From JACVRW01 sp034664125 (GTDB taxonomy: Bacteria > Actinomycetota > Thermoleophilia > Solirubrobacterales > Thermoleophilaceae): a stretch of DNA of 64,000 bases. Positions 45,111-53,861 of this stretch are shown piece after piece. The position numbers and the translations under genes are program-made. The stretch spans positions 21,095 to 85,094 of the forward strand of contig JAXDIG010000014.1 in the NCBI GenBank assembly GCA_034664125.1, read 5' to 3'. Position 1 is the stretch's first letter, and every line of letters starts with the position of its first letter. The notes under the pieces are model-generated. The model ran no database searches and was not told the origin of the DNA. It saw only the letters and a program-made list of their open reading frames with translations.

Positions 45111-46253
45111 CTACTTCAGGTCTTCGCCGTGGAGGCTCCCGCTCTCCACGTCTGAGCCCAGCACGATCCATGAGGTGGCCCAGCGCAGCACCTCCCGGTC
45201 CTCCCCTGCGTCGGCGAGGATCGTGAGCGTGCCGCCTTCCTCGGTGGCGCGACCCGCGCCAAAGATCCGCCGGCGCGTGGCTGGCGGAAGCGAATGGAGG
45301 CCGTCCACCACAACGGCGGCGTGCCCGCCGCGCTCGACCTGGCGCTTGGCGCGCTCGATGGCCAGCTCGGCCGCCTGAGCCTGCGCCTCGGCAGAGCGCT
45401 CGAAGCTGCCGCCGACGACGGGCGGGCCCAGCTCGCGCCACTCGCCCACCTCCTCCGGCCGCACCCCGGCGAGCGCGATCTGCACGCCCACATCCGGGTA
45501 GCTCTCCGCCAGCTCCTTGACCGCCTGGCGCAGCAAATTGGTCGCACCGGCGCCGGGCGGCCCCACGATTCCCACGCGCGAGCCCTTTCCATAGGGCACG
45601 CCGCCGAGCTCCCCCAGGCGCTCCTTCGGGAAGACCGGGGTGAGCTCGCCGAACCACGGCCGCTGCTCGGGCGGCTCCGCGTCGGCCCCGTTCACGCTCT
45701 CCACGCGGACCAGGGACGGGTGACGCTCGTTGCGCCGCGGCGGCCGCACCGGCCCGCTGACCTCGTCGCCGGAGCGCAGCTCGCAGCGCCGGATCTGGGC
45801 GGGCGACACGTACACGTCGTCGCGCGACTGACCGGTCGGGTCGAGGCGCAGGAACCCCGAGCCGTTGGTGAGAATGTCCAGGCCGCCGGTGAGGATCTCC
45901 TCGTCGGAGACTTCGTCCGCCACCTCCGGCTCCTCCTCGACGACGTCCAGCTCGCGCTCGCCGGGCACCTCCTCGGCGGGAGCTTCGTCGCCGGAAGGGC
46001 CCTCGAGCACCTCGTCGGAGGGCACCTCGTCCGGCTCGGCCTCCTCCGCGGGGGCGGCCGGCTCCTCCTCCTCGGCGGGCGACCCCTGATCCGCGGGCTC
46101 CTCGGGCTCCTCCCCGCCCTGCGCGTCCAGGATGGCGCCGATCAGGTCACCCTTGCGCTTGCTGCGAAAGCCTTCCAAGCCGAGCTCGGACGCGATCGCG
46201 TGCAGGTCGGCGAGCGGGCTGGATTCGAGCTCTTTGCGCTGGAGGACCGTCAT
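45111..46253 (-). CDS. Rho-like protein with degenerate Walker A
   Basis: The 380-residue protein follows the Rho plan: an N-terminal Rho_N helix-extended-loop (ELESSPLADLHAIASELGLEG with RSKRKGDLIGAIL), an acidic linker, an RNA-binding OB domain (GSGFLRLD...DDVYVSPAQIRRCELRSGDEVSGPVR) and an ATPase-like domain (ELTPVFPKERL). The Walker A reads GPPGAGATN, with Ala237 where Lys is essential in Rho. It also lacks the long Q/R-loop end and is shorter than true Rho (about 420 or more). It may bind RNA without terminating transcription, or act as a regulator of Rho. Confidence 0.8.
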   Translation of the reverse strand: MTVLQRKELESSPLADLHAIASELGLEGFRSKRKGDLIGAILDAQGGEEPEEPADQGSPAEEEEPAAPAEEAEPDEVPSDEVLEGPSGDEAPAEEVPGERELDVVEEEPEVADEVSDEEILTGGLDILTNGSGFLRLDPTGQSRDDVYVSPAQIRRCELRSGDEVSGPVRPPRRNERHPSLVRVESVNGADAEPPEQRPWFGELTPVFPKERLGELGGVPYGKGSRVGIVGPPGAGATNLLRQAVKELAESYPDVGVQIALAGVRPEEVGEWRELGPPVVGGSFERSAEAQAQAAELAIERAKRQVERGGHAAVVVDGLHSLPPATRRRIFGAGRATEEGGTLTILADAGEDREVLRWATSWIVLGSDVESGSLHGEDLK

Positions 46254-46292
46254 AGGGCCGGGACCCTAGCGAGCGCGGCGGCCGCTCGGCTG

Positions 46293-47150
46293 TCAGCTGT
46301 CCTCGCGCACCGCGTCCAGGACGAGCTCCATCAACCGCGCGAGCGTGCCGTCCGCGTTGGTGTTGTCGATGATCGCCACCTCCTCGGAGCGGGCGCGTTC
46401 CCAGAGGTGGTCCTGCAGCCGCCGGATCTCCTCGAAGTGGGCGAGGTAGCGCTCAGCGGGCCGCGATCCGGGGCGCAGCGAGAAGTGCCCGCGGTGCAGG
46501 TCCGGGTCGTCCACGACCACGAGCGCCTCGACCAGCACGCAGCGCTCGCGCACGCGCGGGTGCACGCCGCCGGGCACCACGTGCACGCCCTCGACCACCA
46601 CCGGCTTGCCCTCCGCAGCGGCGCGCTCGACGATCGCGGCGATGCCGGTGCCGACGCGCTCGGCCTGGTCGCGGTAGCCGGAGATGCCGCCCACCTCGAA
46701 CGCGGAGCCGTGGACGGCCGGCATGGCATCGTGCGTAAAGAACGCCCGCAGGACCTGGCGGATGACGTCGGTCGCGATCACGCGATTCACGCCCAGCCGG
46801 GCGCCCAGCATTGCCGCGAGCGTCGACTTCCCGACCCCGGTGGTGCCGCCGATCAGCACCACCAGCGGACGGTCGAGGCGGTCCAGACGACGCCAGCGGC
46901 GGTAGCGGCCGGCGGCGGTTTCCCCCTCCTCCGCGAGCAGCACCTCGTCCACCAGCGCGTGCAGGGCCTCGACGTCGATCTGGGCCTCCCCCCGCTCGGC
47001 CAGCCTCGCCTCGATCAGCCGGGCCAGCTCGAACGAGCGCTCCTGTGAGAGCGCGGTCGCCGACAGCGCCTGGGCCATCAGACCCTTGGAGTAGGGCAGG
47101 CCGTGGCCCTTGTGGACGACGATCGTCTCGCGGCGATCCTCTTCAGGCAC
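46293..47150 (-). CDS. 2-phosphoglycerate kinase
   Basis: The 285-residue protein has an N-terminal ATP-cone-like region (VHKGHGLPYSKGLMAQALSATAL) and a P-loop kinase domain with GGTTGVGKST, plus VIATDVIRQVLR and VVEGVHVVPGGV. This is the archaeal-type 2-phosphoglycerate kinase layout, which makes 2,3-diphosphoglycerate. The neighbouring gene encodes the cyclising enzyme, which supports the call strongly. The two genes overlap by 8 nt. Confidence 0.87.
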   Translation of the reverse strand: MPEEDRRETIVVHKGHGLPYSKGLMAQALSATALSQERSFELARLIEARLAERGEAQIDVEALHALVDEVLLAEEGETAAGRYRRWRRLDRLDRPLVVLIGGTTGVGKSTLAAMLGARLGVNRVIATDVIRQVLRAFFTHDAMPAVHGSAFEVGGISGYRDQAERVGTGIAAIVERAAAEGKPVVVEGVHVVPGGVHPRVRERCVLVEALVVVDDPDLHRGHFSLRPGSRPAERYLAHFEEIRRLQDHLWERARSEEVAIIDNTNADGTLARLMELVLDAVREDS

Positions 47151-48312
47151 CGGCCAGCTCCATCAGCGCGTCGTCCACGCCCACCGGCCGGTTGCGCACG
47201 AACACCACGCGCGCGTCGCGCTCGAGGGCGTGGCGGGCGACCGTGTCGATCGCGGCCGCCTTGAGCTCGGTCAGGTAGACGTCGCAGCCGGCGGCGGCTG
47301 CGCTCTCGAGGTCGGCGGCCAGCGCCGCGCGCCGGGCCAGGTTGGTGGAGGTCACCACCGGCTCGACGCCCTCGCAGCCGGACCCGCCTGTCGTGAACAG
47401 GGCCACCCGCGCGCCGTCGGGCAGCGGCTCGGCCGGCTCGGCCAGCAGCGTGAAGCGCACCGCCTCCGGCGGAGCCGCGGCGTCCTCGTGGGCCAGCAGC
47501 AGCTGCGCCCGCAGCAGTGCGTACTCGGCGAGCGGCTGCGGCTCGCGCGGGCCGATCACGCAGACGGTGCGGTCCACCTCGACCGGAGGGATGCAGGACC
47601 CGGAGCCCTCGAACAGGAGCGCCTCGGCGCCCGGGAGCGACGCCGCCAGCTGCGCCCCAGCCGGCACGTTCGACTCCCACGGCGCACCCGCGAGCCCGCC
47701 GCCAACGCGCCGGCAGCCCACCGTGCGGACCCCCGCGAGGACGGCGTCCTCGAGGTAGTCCGAGGCGGCGTGGGCGCCCGTGGCCGCGATCTCGAGCAGG
47801 TCGGACAGCCCGATGTCGGCGGCGGCCACACGCGGCTCGGGCGGCCCGCCGCGCCCCATGCAGACGAGCACCGGATCGACTCCCCGCTCGCGCAGCAGCC
47901 TGGCCCAGTGCCCGGCCACCGCGGTCTTGCCGGTGCGCTTCCCGGTGCCGATCACGGCCAGCTTGAGCCCGTCGAAGGCGACCGGCTCGTAGCGCGGCGG
48001 ATCGAGGCGGACGCCCGCTGCCTCGTAGCGCAGGCCGAGGTGCAGCGCGAGGGCGGCGAGGCGTAGCTTCTCGCTCGGCGGCAGTACCGGCTCGTCGGCG
48101 AGGTCCACCACGGCCTCGGCACCGGGCGCGAGGCGCCGCAGCGCCTCCTCGGGGCCGGTCTGAACCGGGCGCCCGTAGACGTCGTCGAGCGACCCGGGCG
48201 GAAGCTTCTCCTCGCCGCCGCAGAAGATCACGCCCGCGAGGTCGAGTCGGTCCAGCACGTCACGCACCCCCTGCGGATGGTGCTCGCCGTCGATGAGCGC
48301 GATGACCGCCAC
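47143..48312 (-). CDS. cpgS: Cyclic 2,3-diphosphoglycerate synthetase
   Basis: The protein of about 389 residues has an N-terminal region with ALIDGEHHP and FCGGEEKLP, a P-loop GTGKRTGKTAV, then VCMGRGGPPEP, LLFEGSGSCIPP and VYLTELKAAAID. This matches the cDPG synthetases known from Methanothermus. It closes 2,3-diphosphoglycerate into the cyclic form, a thermoprotectant and phosphate store in methanogens. The GTG at 48,312 is preferred over a TTG at 48,363, which lies within the 120-bp hairpin element. Confidence 0.87.
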   Translation of the reverse strand: MAVIALIDGEHHPQGVRDVLDRLDLAGVIFCGGEEKLPPGSLDDVYGRPVQTGPEEALRRLAPGAEAVVDLADEPVLPPSEKLRLAALALHLGLRYEAAGVRLDPPRYEPVAFDGLKLAVIGTGKRTGKTAVAGHWARLLRERGVDPVLVCMGRGGPPEPRVAAADIGLSDLLEIAATGAHAASDYLEDAVLAGVRTVGCRRVGGGLAGAPWESNVPAGAQLAASLPGAEALLFEGSGSCIPPVEVDRTVCVIGPREPQPLAEYALLRAQLLLAHEDAAAPPEAVRFTLLAEPAEPLPDGARVALFTTGGSGCEGVEPVVTSTNLARRAALAADLESAAAAGCDVYLTELKAAAIDTVARHALERDARVVFVRNRPVGVDDALMELAGA

Positions 48313-48327
48313 TCGGGTGCTAGCCCC

Positions 48328-48447
48328 GGCTAGTGCTGAGCCGCCGAAAACCGAGACTGCCAAGGACGCAGGGTCGAAGGCGTGCTCGGCACGCCGAGGC
48401 CCGAGGACGCGGGCAGACGAAGGTTTGCAGGCGGGTCAGCACTAGCC
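48328..48447. repeat. 120-bp long imperfect hairpin (MITE-like or structured RNA)
   Basis: The ends GGCTAGTGCTGA and TCAGCACTAGCC are perfect 12-bp inverted repeats. Pairing continues inward: CCGCC with GGCGG, AAACC with GGTTT, CTGCC with GGCAG, and a central GCGTGC-TCG-GCACGC hairpin. The right arm covers the stop codon of the phosphoesterase gene; the left arm lies 16 nt upstream of the cpgS start. It could be a miniature transposon, a terminator or a folded RNA leader. Confidence 0.65.
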
Positions 48448-49248
48448 GTGTGCCGTCTCGCCCAGCAACGACTGGTCCTTCTCGTACTCGTACGTGCGCG
48501 GGTCGAACGAGATGATCGCGTCCTGCTCGTGGAAGGGGTACTTGCGGAACACCGTGACCCACTCCGGGCTCGCCTCGATCACGTTGTAACACGGCTTCGT
48601 CTTGCCGCGCAGGCGGGTGGTCGACACCGTGCCGGCGTTCACCACGAACAGGTTCTCGAGCCGCCAGGCGTAGGGCACGTGCTTGTGCCCGGACAGCACC
48701 AGGTTGACGCCAGCCCGCTGCAGGCACTCGAGCGTGTCGCCGGCGTCGTGCACGATGTTGCGCTCGCGGCCGGTGCCCGGCACCGGCAGCAGGTGATGAT
48801 GCAGCACGAAGATGCGCAGGAAGGCCTCGTTGGCTCCGAAGCGCTCCTCGATCCACTGGTAGCGCCCGCGCCCGATCACCCCGTGATCGAGGTCCGGCTC
48901 CGTGGAGTCGACGGCCACGATCGAGATCCCGCCCGAGTGCAGCTCCGACCGGCGCTCGCCGAACAGCTCCTCGAAGTGCACGTAGCCGACGTTGCGCGAG
49001 TCGTGGTTGCCCGGGATCACGATCATGCGCTCGCACGCGATCTGGTCCAGGTACTCGCGCGCGAGCTGGTACTCGCCGCGCAGGCCGTCGCTGGTGAGAT
49101 CGCCGGAGACGATCACGAGGTCGGGCCGCAGCTCGTTGATCTCCATGATCGCGCGATCGAGCAGGCTCGGGACGAAGTGCGGCGAGCCGCAGTGCGGGTC
49201 CGACAGCTGCGCGATCGTGAAGCGCTCGCCCGCCTGGTCTGAGCTCAC
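48442..49248 (-). CDS. Calcineurin-like metallophosphoesterase (CpdA-type)
   Basis: The 268-residue protein has the two-metal phosphoesterase motifs in order: LSDPHCG, VSGDLTSDG, PGNHDSR, LHHHLLP and LSGHKHVPY. This is the class III cyclic-nucleotide phosphodiesterase layout. The natural substrate is unknown. It overlaps folP by 4 nt at the end of a run of four overlapped genes. Confidence 0.87.
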   Translation of the reverse strand: MSSDQAGERFTIAQLSDPHCGSPHFVPSLLDRAIMEINELRPDLVIVSGDLTSDGLRGEYQLAREYLDQIACERMIVIPGNHDSRNVGYVHFEELFGERRSELHSGGISIVAVDSTEPDLDHGVIGRGRYQWIEERFGANEAFLRIFVLHHHLLPVPGTGRERNIVHDAGDTLECLQRAGVNLVLSGHKHVPYAWRLENLFVVNAGTVSTTRLRGKTKPCYNVIEASPEWVTVFRKYPFHEQDAIISFDPRTYEYEKDQSLLGETAHG

Positions 49249-50081
49249 ACGGCCTCCCGGCGCAGGTCGGCGTCAAGCTGCAGGTCGCTGCCGGCGCCGT
49301 TGGCCAGCGCCGCGCGGACCGCCAGGTAGTCGAGCGCCGCGGCCACGTCGTGCACGCGCAGGATGCGCGCCCCGCCGTCGGCGGCCACCCCCACGGCCGC
49401 CAGCGTGCCGGCATCGCGGGCGGCCGGCGTGCGGCCCGTAAGAGCCCCGACGAAGTCCTTGCGCGACACGGCCACCAGCAGCGGGCGGCCCAGCTCGGCG
49501 AGCTCCGGCAGGCGGCGCAGCACCTCAACCGACTGAGCCGGCGTCTTCGCGATGTCGATGCCCGGGTCGAACACGATCCGCTGCTCGTGCACCCCGCGGT
49601 CGACCGCGACGGCCGCGCGCTCGCGCAGCAGGTCGATGACGTCGGCCACGACGTCGGCGTACTCGGGGAACGCCTTCACCTTGGGCGGCACGCGCGTATG
49701 GGTGATCACGAGCTCGGCGCCCGCCTCGGCACAGGCGTCGGCGACCTCCACGTCGCTGAGCCCGCTTACGTCGTTGACCATCGAGGCGCCGGCGGCCAGC
49801 GCCGCCCGGGCGACGGGCGCGCGCCAGGTGTCCACCGACACCTTCAACCCGTCCGCCGCCAGCCGCTCGATCAGCGGCACGACGCGCGCCCGCTCTTCCT
49901 CGACCGGCACCGGCTCGCGATCGGTGCGCCCCGACTCGCCCCCCACGTCGATGATCGCGGCGCCCTCATCGGAGAGCTGGTGCGCGCGCTCGACGAGCGC
50001 CTCGAGGGGCTTCTCGCCCTGGGGATCGGAGAACGAGTCCGGCGTCGCGTTGACGATGCCCATCAGCAGCGGCTCGCTCAA
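49245..50081 (-). CDS. folP: Dihydropteroate synthase
   Basis: The 278-residue TIM-barrel enzyme has MGIVNATPDSFSD, IIDVGGESGR, SVDTWR, VNDVSGL, FDPGIDIAKT and RVHDV at the C-terminal phosphate site. It joins 4-aminobenzoate to dihydropterin pyrophosphate in folate synthesis and is the sulfonamide target. The GESGR spacing differs slightly from the usual GESTRPG, with Ser-Gly in place of Ser-Thr. It overlaps glpD by ATGA. Confidence 0.9.
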   Translation of the reverse strand: MSEPLLMGIVNATPDSFSDPQGEKPLEALVERAHQLSDEGAAIIDVGGESGRTDREPVPVEEERARVVPLIERLAADGLKVSVDTWRAPVARAALAAGASMVNDVSGLSDVEVADACAEAGAELVITHTRVPPKVKAFPEYADVVADVIDLLRERAAVAVDRGVHEQRIVFDPGIDIAKTPAQSVEVLRRLPELAELGRPLLVAVSRKDFVGALTGRTPAARDAGTLAAVGVAADGGARILRVHDVAAALDYLAVRAALANGAGSDLQLDADLRREAV

Positions 50082-51787
50082 GCGGCCTCCTCCGGCGCCG
50101 CCCCGGCGCCGAGGCGCGCCTCCTGCTTGGGCTCGCCGGCCGGCACCGGGACCCCCTCCGGCACGATCGCCTCGAGCCGCGCCACCTCAGCCCAGTCGCG
50201 CAGCTCCTGCTCCACGCGAGCGTCGTTCCAGCTCAGCTCGCCGGCCATGGCCCGGGCTGCGCGCCGGGCGCCGTCGGAGTCGGGCGCGGCCAGCGCGCGC
50301 GCGTCCAGCAACCCCAGGCGGGTGCGGCGCAGCAGCACGTCGGCAAGCGAGTGCGCCTGCTCGTGACCGGCCGCGAAGGCTGCCTCAGCGGTGATGTCGG
50401 GAAGGTCCGGGCTGATGCGCGTCGCCAGCTGCGGGGCGGCCGCCGCGAGCCGCAGCACGTCGCGGGCGGCGTGGCCGTAGCGGCCGGCCAGGTGGGCCCG
50501 GCTGCCCTCGTCCACGCCCGGCACCTCGGGCAGCGCGGCGGGGTCCTCGGGCTGGCCGATCGGGATCTCGTGCGTGCGGCAGGGCGCCTCGCGGCCCTCG
50601 CGCTCCACGATCCGATCGACGGCCGACTTGGCCATGCGCCGCCAGGTCGTGAACTTGCCGCCGGTGATCGTGACGAGCCCGGAGCTCGTCTCGTACAGCT
50701 CGGCCCGCCGCGAGATGTCCACCGACTTCTTCGGGTCGCCGGTCGAGATCAGCGGCCGCACGCCCGCGTAGGCACCGGTCAGGTCGGCCGGGGCGATATC
50801 CGTGGCGAAGTACGTGTTCACGGCCTCGAGCAGGTAGGCGATGTCCTCGGCGGAGGCCGGCACGTGTTCGAGCGATCCCTCGTAGTCGTTGTCGGTGGTG
50901 CCCACGAGCGTGCGGCCCAGCCACGGCAGCACGAACACGGTGCGGCCGCCGCCGGCCGGCACGATCACACCGACCTCCACCGCCAGGTCCTCACGCGACA
51001 TGGTCACGTGCGTGCCCCGGCTGGGGCGGATGCGCGGCATCTCCTCGTGGCGGTAGAGCTCGTCGGGGCGCAGCTGGTCGGCCCACACCCCGGTGGCGTT
51101 GATCACGTTGGTGGCGCCGACCTCGAACTCCGCGCCTGTCTCGGTGTCGCGCGCGAGCACGCCGACCGCTCGCCCGTCGCGCTCCACCAGCCCGCTCACG
51201 TCGCAGCGGTTCGCGATCACGGCGCCGAAGCGCTCGGCCTCCCCCAGCACGCTCAGGACCATGCGCACGTCGTCGGTCTGGCAGTCGTAGAAGAGATAGG
51301 CCGCGGTCGGGTCACGCTCGGCGAGCGCCGGGGCCAGCTCGACCGCCTCGGCCCCGTCGATGGTCCGGTGGCGCGCCGGGCTCCACTCCTCGCTGTCCTC
51401 GCGCCCGCGCCGCCAGGCCATGACGTCGTACATGTTCAGCCCGACGCCGGTGAGGCGGTCGGGCCGCTTGCCGTCGAAGCTGGGGACCAGCATCGGCAGC
51501 GGCTTGACCAGGTGGGGCGCCAGCTTGACCAGCAGCGAGCGCTCGAGCAGGGCCTCGCGCACCAGCCCGAGGTCGAAGTTCTGGAGGTAGCGCAATCCGC
51601 CGTGGATGAGCTTCGACGAGCGGCTGGACGTGCCGGCGGCGAAGTCGGTGCGTTCGAGCAGCGCCACGCTGTACCCGCGCGAGGCGGCGTCGAGCGCGAC
51701 GCCGGCGCCGGTGATGCCGCCCCCGACCACGACCAGGTCGAACGAGTCCCGTTCGAGTGAGGCGAGCGCGTCGGCGCGCGGGATCAC
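50078..51787 (-). CDS. glpD: FAD-dependent glycerol-3-phosphate dehydrogenase
   Basis: The 569-residue flavoprotein has the dinucleotide motif VVVGGGITGAGVALDAASRG, the GTSSRSSKLIHGGLRYLQ block and a C-terminal helical cap. It oxidises glycerol 3-phosphate to DHAP and passes electrons to quinone at the membrane. The stop lies inside folP and the start overlaps the nitroreductase by 4 nt. Confidence 0.93.
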   Translation of the reverse strand: MIPRADALASLERDSFDLVVVGGGITGAGVALDAASRGYSVALLERTDFAAGTSSRSSKLIHGGLRYLQNFDLGLVREALLERSLLVKLAPHLVKPLPMLVPSFDGKRPDRLTGVGLNMYDVMAWRRGREDSEEWSPARHRTIDGAEAVELAPALAERDPTAAYLFYDCQTDDVRMVLSVLGEAERFGAVIANRCDVSGLVERDGRAVGVLARDTETGAEFEVGATNVINATGVWADQLRPDELYRHEEMPRIRPSRGTHVTMSREDLAVEVGVIVPAGGGRTVFVLPWLGRTLVGTTDNDYEGSLEHVPASAEDIAYLLEAVNTYFATDIAPADLTGAYAGVRPLISTGDPKKSVDISRRAELYETSSGLVTITGGKFTTWRRMAKSAVDRIVEREGREAPCRTHEIPIGQPEDPAALPEVPGVDEGSRAHLAGRYGHAARDVLRLAAAAPQLATRISPDLPDITAEAAFAAGHEQAHSLADVLLRRTRLGLLDARALAAPDSDGARRAARAMAGELSWNDARVEQELRDWAEVARLEAIVPEGVPVPAGEPKQEARLGAGAAPEEAA

Positions 51788-52293
51788 GGCAGGAACGTTA
51801 CGTATTCGCCGGGTGGGAGGCGGCCGGGTGGCTCCTTGTCCTGGCGCGGCGGCCCCAGGTGGATCAGGCCGAGGACGCGTTCCGTAGCGGGCACGCCCAC
51901 GGCCGCCCGCCCCTCGGGCGAGCGCAGCACGTCCGGCGTGCGCCAGTACCCGGCCAGCCCGCGCGCGTGCGCGGCGAGCAGGACGTAGGAGATCGCGGCC
52001 GCCACGGCGCAGAGGTCCTCCTCGTCCTGGACCCCGTCGTCGGAGCGCACCTGGCTCGCCACGACCAGCGTGGGCGCACGGTCGAGCTTGGCGGCGGCCT
52101 CGGGACCGGCCGCCTCCTTCAGCGCCGCAAGCGACTCGGGGCCGAGCACCCGGAAGCGCCAGGGGTTGGTGAGGTTGTGGTTCGGCGCCCAGCGCGCCAG
52201 CTCGAACAACTCCGCGAGCGTCTCGCGCGGCACCGGCTCGGCTCCGTAGGCCTTGTGGGTGCGTCGCGTGCGAATGGCGTCTTCCAGCTCCAC
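51784..52293 (-). CDS. Nitroreductase family protein
   Basis: The 169-residue FMN enzyme has the RTRRTHKAY N-terminus, LARWAPNHNLTNPWRF and GYWRTPDVLRSP, as in the smaller NfnB/TdsD-like nitroreductases. It reduces nitro groups or quinones with NAD(P)H. The substrate is unknown. It is the first gene of the overlapped minus-strand operon and diverges from an SDR gene by 32 nt. Confidence 0.85.
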   Translation of the reverse strand: MELEDAIRTRRTHKAYGAEPVPRETLAELFELARWAPNHNLTNPWRFRVLGPESLAALKEAAGPEAAAKLDRAPTLVVASQVRSDDGVQDEEDLCAVAAAISYVLLAAHARGLAGYWRTPDVLRSPEGRAAVGVPATERVLGLIHLGPPRQDKEPPGRLPPGEYVTFLP

Positions 52294-52325
52294 GCCCGCG
52301 ACGCTAGCGGATAGGGTCGGTTCGA

Positions 52326-53159
52326 ATGGCTACCGGAACCGTGCTCGTGACCGGCGCCTCCACGGGCATCGGCGAGGCGACGGCGCTCCATCTCAAGGAG
52401 CTCGGCTTCGACTCCGTCGGCGCCGTGCGCAAGGAGGAGGACGCCGAGCGCCTGCGCTCGCGCGGCCTGCGCGCGGTCAAGCTCGACGTGACCGACTCCG
52501 GCTCGATCGCAGCCGCCCGCGCGGAGCTGGGCGACGCTCCGCTCACGGGCCTCGTCAACAACGCCGGCATCGCGGTGGCCGGGCCGCTCGAGTTCCTGCC
52601 GCTCGACCAGCTGCGCAACCAGCTCGAGATCAACCTCGTCGGACAGGTGGCCGTGACCCAGCAGTTCCTGCCGTCGCTGCGCGCCGGGGGCGGGCGCATC
52701 GTCAACGTCAGCTCGATCGGCGGACGGGTCGCGCTGCCGCTGGTGGCCGCCTACAACGCGTCGAAGTTCGCGCTCGAGGCGATCAGCGACTCGCTGCGCC
52801 GCGAGCTGCACGGTCAGGGCGTCGACGTGATCGTGATCGAGCCGGGCGGGGTGCGGACGCCGATCTGGCGCAAGGGCAACGAGCTCGCCGACGAGATCGA
52901 GCAGGACATGCCGCCCGAGGCCAAGCGCCTCTACGGGCCCATGATCGAGGCGTTGCGCCGCGAAACCGTGAAGATCGCCGAGAAGACAGGCATCCAGCCG
53001 CGCGAGGTGGCAGAGGTGATCGGCAAGGCGCTGACGGCAAAGCGCCCGCGCACCCGCTACCTGGTCGGCACCGACGCGAAGATCCGCGGCCCGCTGGCGA
53101 AGGTCATGCCCGACCGGCTGATGGACCGGGCGATCGCGCGCCAGCTCCCCGGCCGCTAG
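52326..53159 (+). CDS. Classical short-chain dehydrogenase
   Basis: The 277-residue SDR has VTGASTGIGEA, LVNNAGIAV, VNVSSIGG and the catalytic YNASK. The C-terminal extension resembles retinol/17-beta-hydroxysteroid-type SDRs. It is a complete catalytic contrast to the SDR at 18,033. The stop shares CTAG with the convergent methyltransferase gene. Confidence 0.87.
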   Translation: MATGTVLVTGASTGIGEATALHLKELGFDSVGAVRKEEDAERLRSRGLRAVKLDVTDSGSIAAARAELGDAPLTGLVNNAGIAVAGPLEFLPLDQLRNQLEINLVGQVAVTQQFLPSLRAGGGRIVNVSSIGGRVALPLVAAYNASKFALEAISDSLRRELHGQGVDVIVIEPGGVRTPIWRKGNELADEIEQDMPPEAKRLYGPMIEALRRETVKIAEKTGIQPREVAEVIGKALTAKRPRTRYLVGTDAKIRGPLAKVMPDRLMDRAIARQLPGR

Positions 53160-53851
53160 CGCGGCTTGCGCCAGACCGCGGCGAATGCCAGCGGCTGGCC
53201 GCGCAGCCGCTCCCACTTCGGCTTGAGCTCGAGCCAGGCGTCGTCGATTACGCGCTCCTTGAGCTCCGCGAGCTGCCAGCCCGCCCCGAGGGCGGCGGCG
53301 GTGTGCTCGCTGAGCAGGTGGACGTGCGTCTCGATCGCCACCGGTTCGCCCGCCGCGTTGTCGAAGTGGGTCGGCATCCCGGCGGCCATGATGAAGTGCG
53401 GGTGGAAGCCCACCAGCACGTATGTGGCGCCCGGCTTCGCGAGCCGGAAGGCCTCGGAGTAGAGCGGCCGCAGATCGGCCAGGTGCTCGTCCACCAGTGA
53501 CGTGACGACGAGGTCGTAGGCCGCTGAGCCGAGCCCGGTGGACGCCACGTCGACCTCTACCAGGCGGCGGTAGACGCCGCTCGCGCGCGCCACCTCGAGC
53601 ATCTCGGGAGTGAGGTCGACGCCGTCGATCGTCGCGACGCCCCGCTGGCGCAGCCAGGCGCCGGTGCGACCTGTGCCGCAGCCGAGGTCGGCGGCCTCCC
53701 CCGACCACGACACGTGCTCGAGCGCCTCCAGCAGCTCGATGTCCATGGCGTCCTCGACGGTCTGCTCGTAGGTGGCGACCCACTCGCCGTAGCCGCTGCG
53801 AACGTCCACCGTCCGGTAGCCGCGGGCGTCGAAGTCGGCGAAGTCCGCCAT
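53156..53851 (-). CDS. Class I SAM-dependent methyltransferase
   Basis: The 231-residue protein from the ATG at 53,851 has motif I as AADLGCGTGRTG, an acidic post-II loop (GVDLTPEMLEVA) and LVVTSLVDEHLADL. It resembles small-molecule (biotin-synthesis or ubiE-like) methyltransferases. The target is unknown. Confidence 0.85.
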   Translation of the reverse strand: MADFADFDARGYRTVDVRSGYGEWVATYEQTVEDAMDIELLEALEHVSWSGEAADLGCGTGRTGAWLRQRGVATIDGVDLTPEMLEVARASGVYRRLVEVDVASTGLGSAAYDLVVTSLVDEHLADLRPLYSEAFRLAKPGATYVLVGFHPHFIMAAGMPTHFDNAAGEPVAIETHVHLLSEHTAAALGAGWQLAELKERVIDDAWLELKPKWERLRGQPLAFAAVWRKPR

Positions 53852-53861
53852 GCCGCCGAAT

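Noticed and set aside
45543..45545. Sequencing error as the cause of the missing Rho Walker A lysine
   Set aside because: The frame is continuous and the neighbouring GAGAT context has other changes (TN for TV/TL), so real divergence is more likely; it cannot be excluded.
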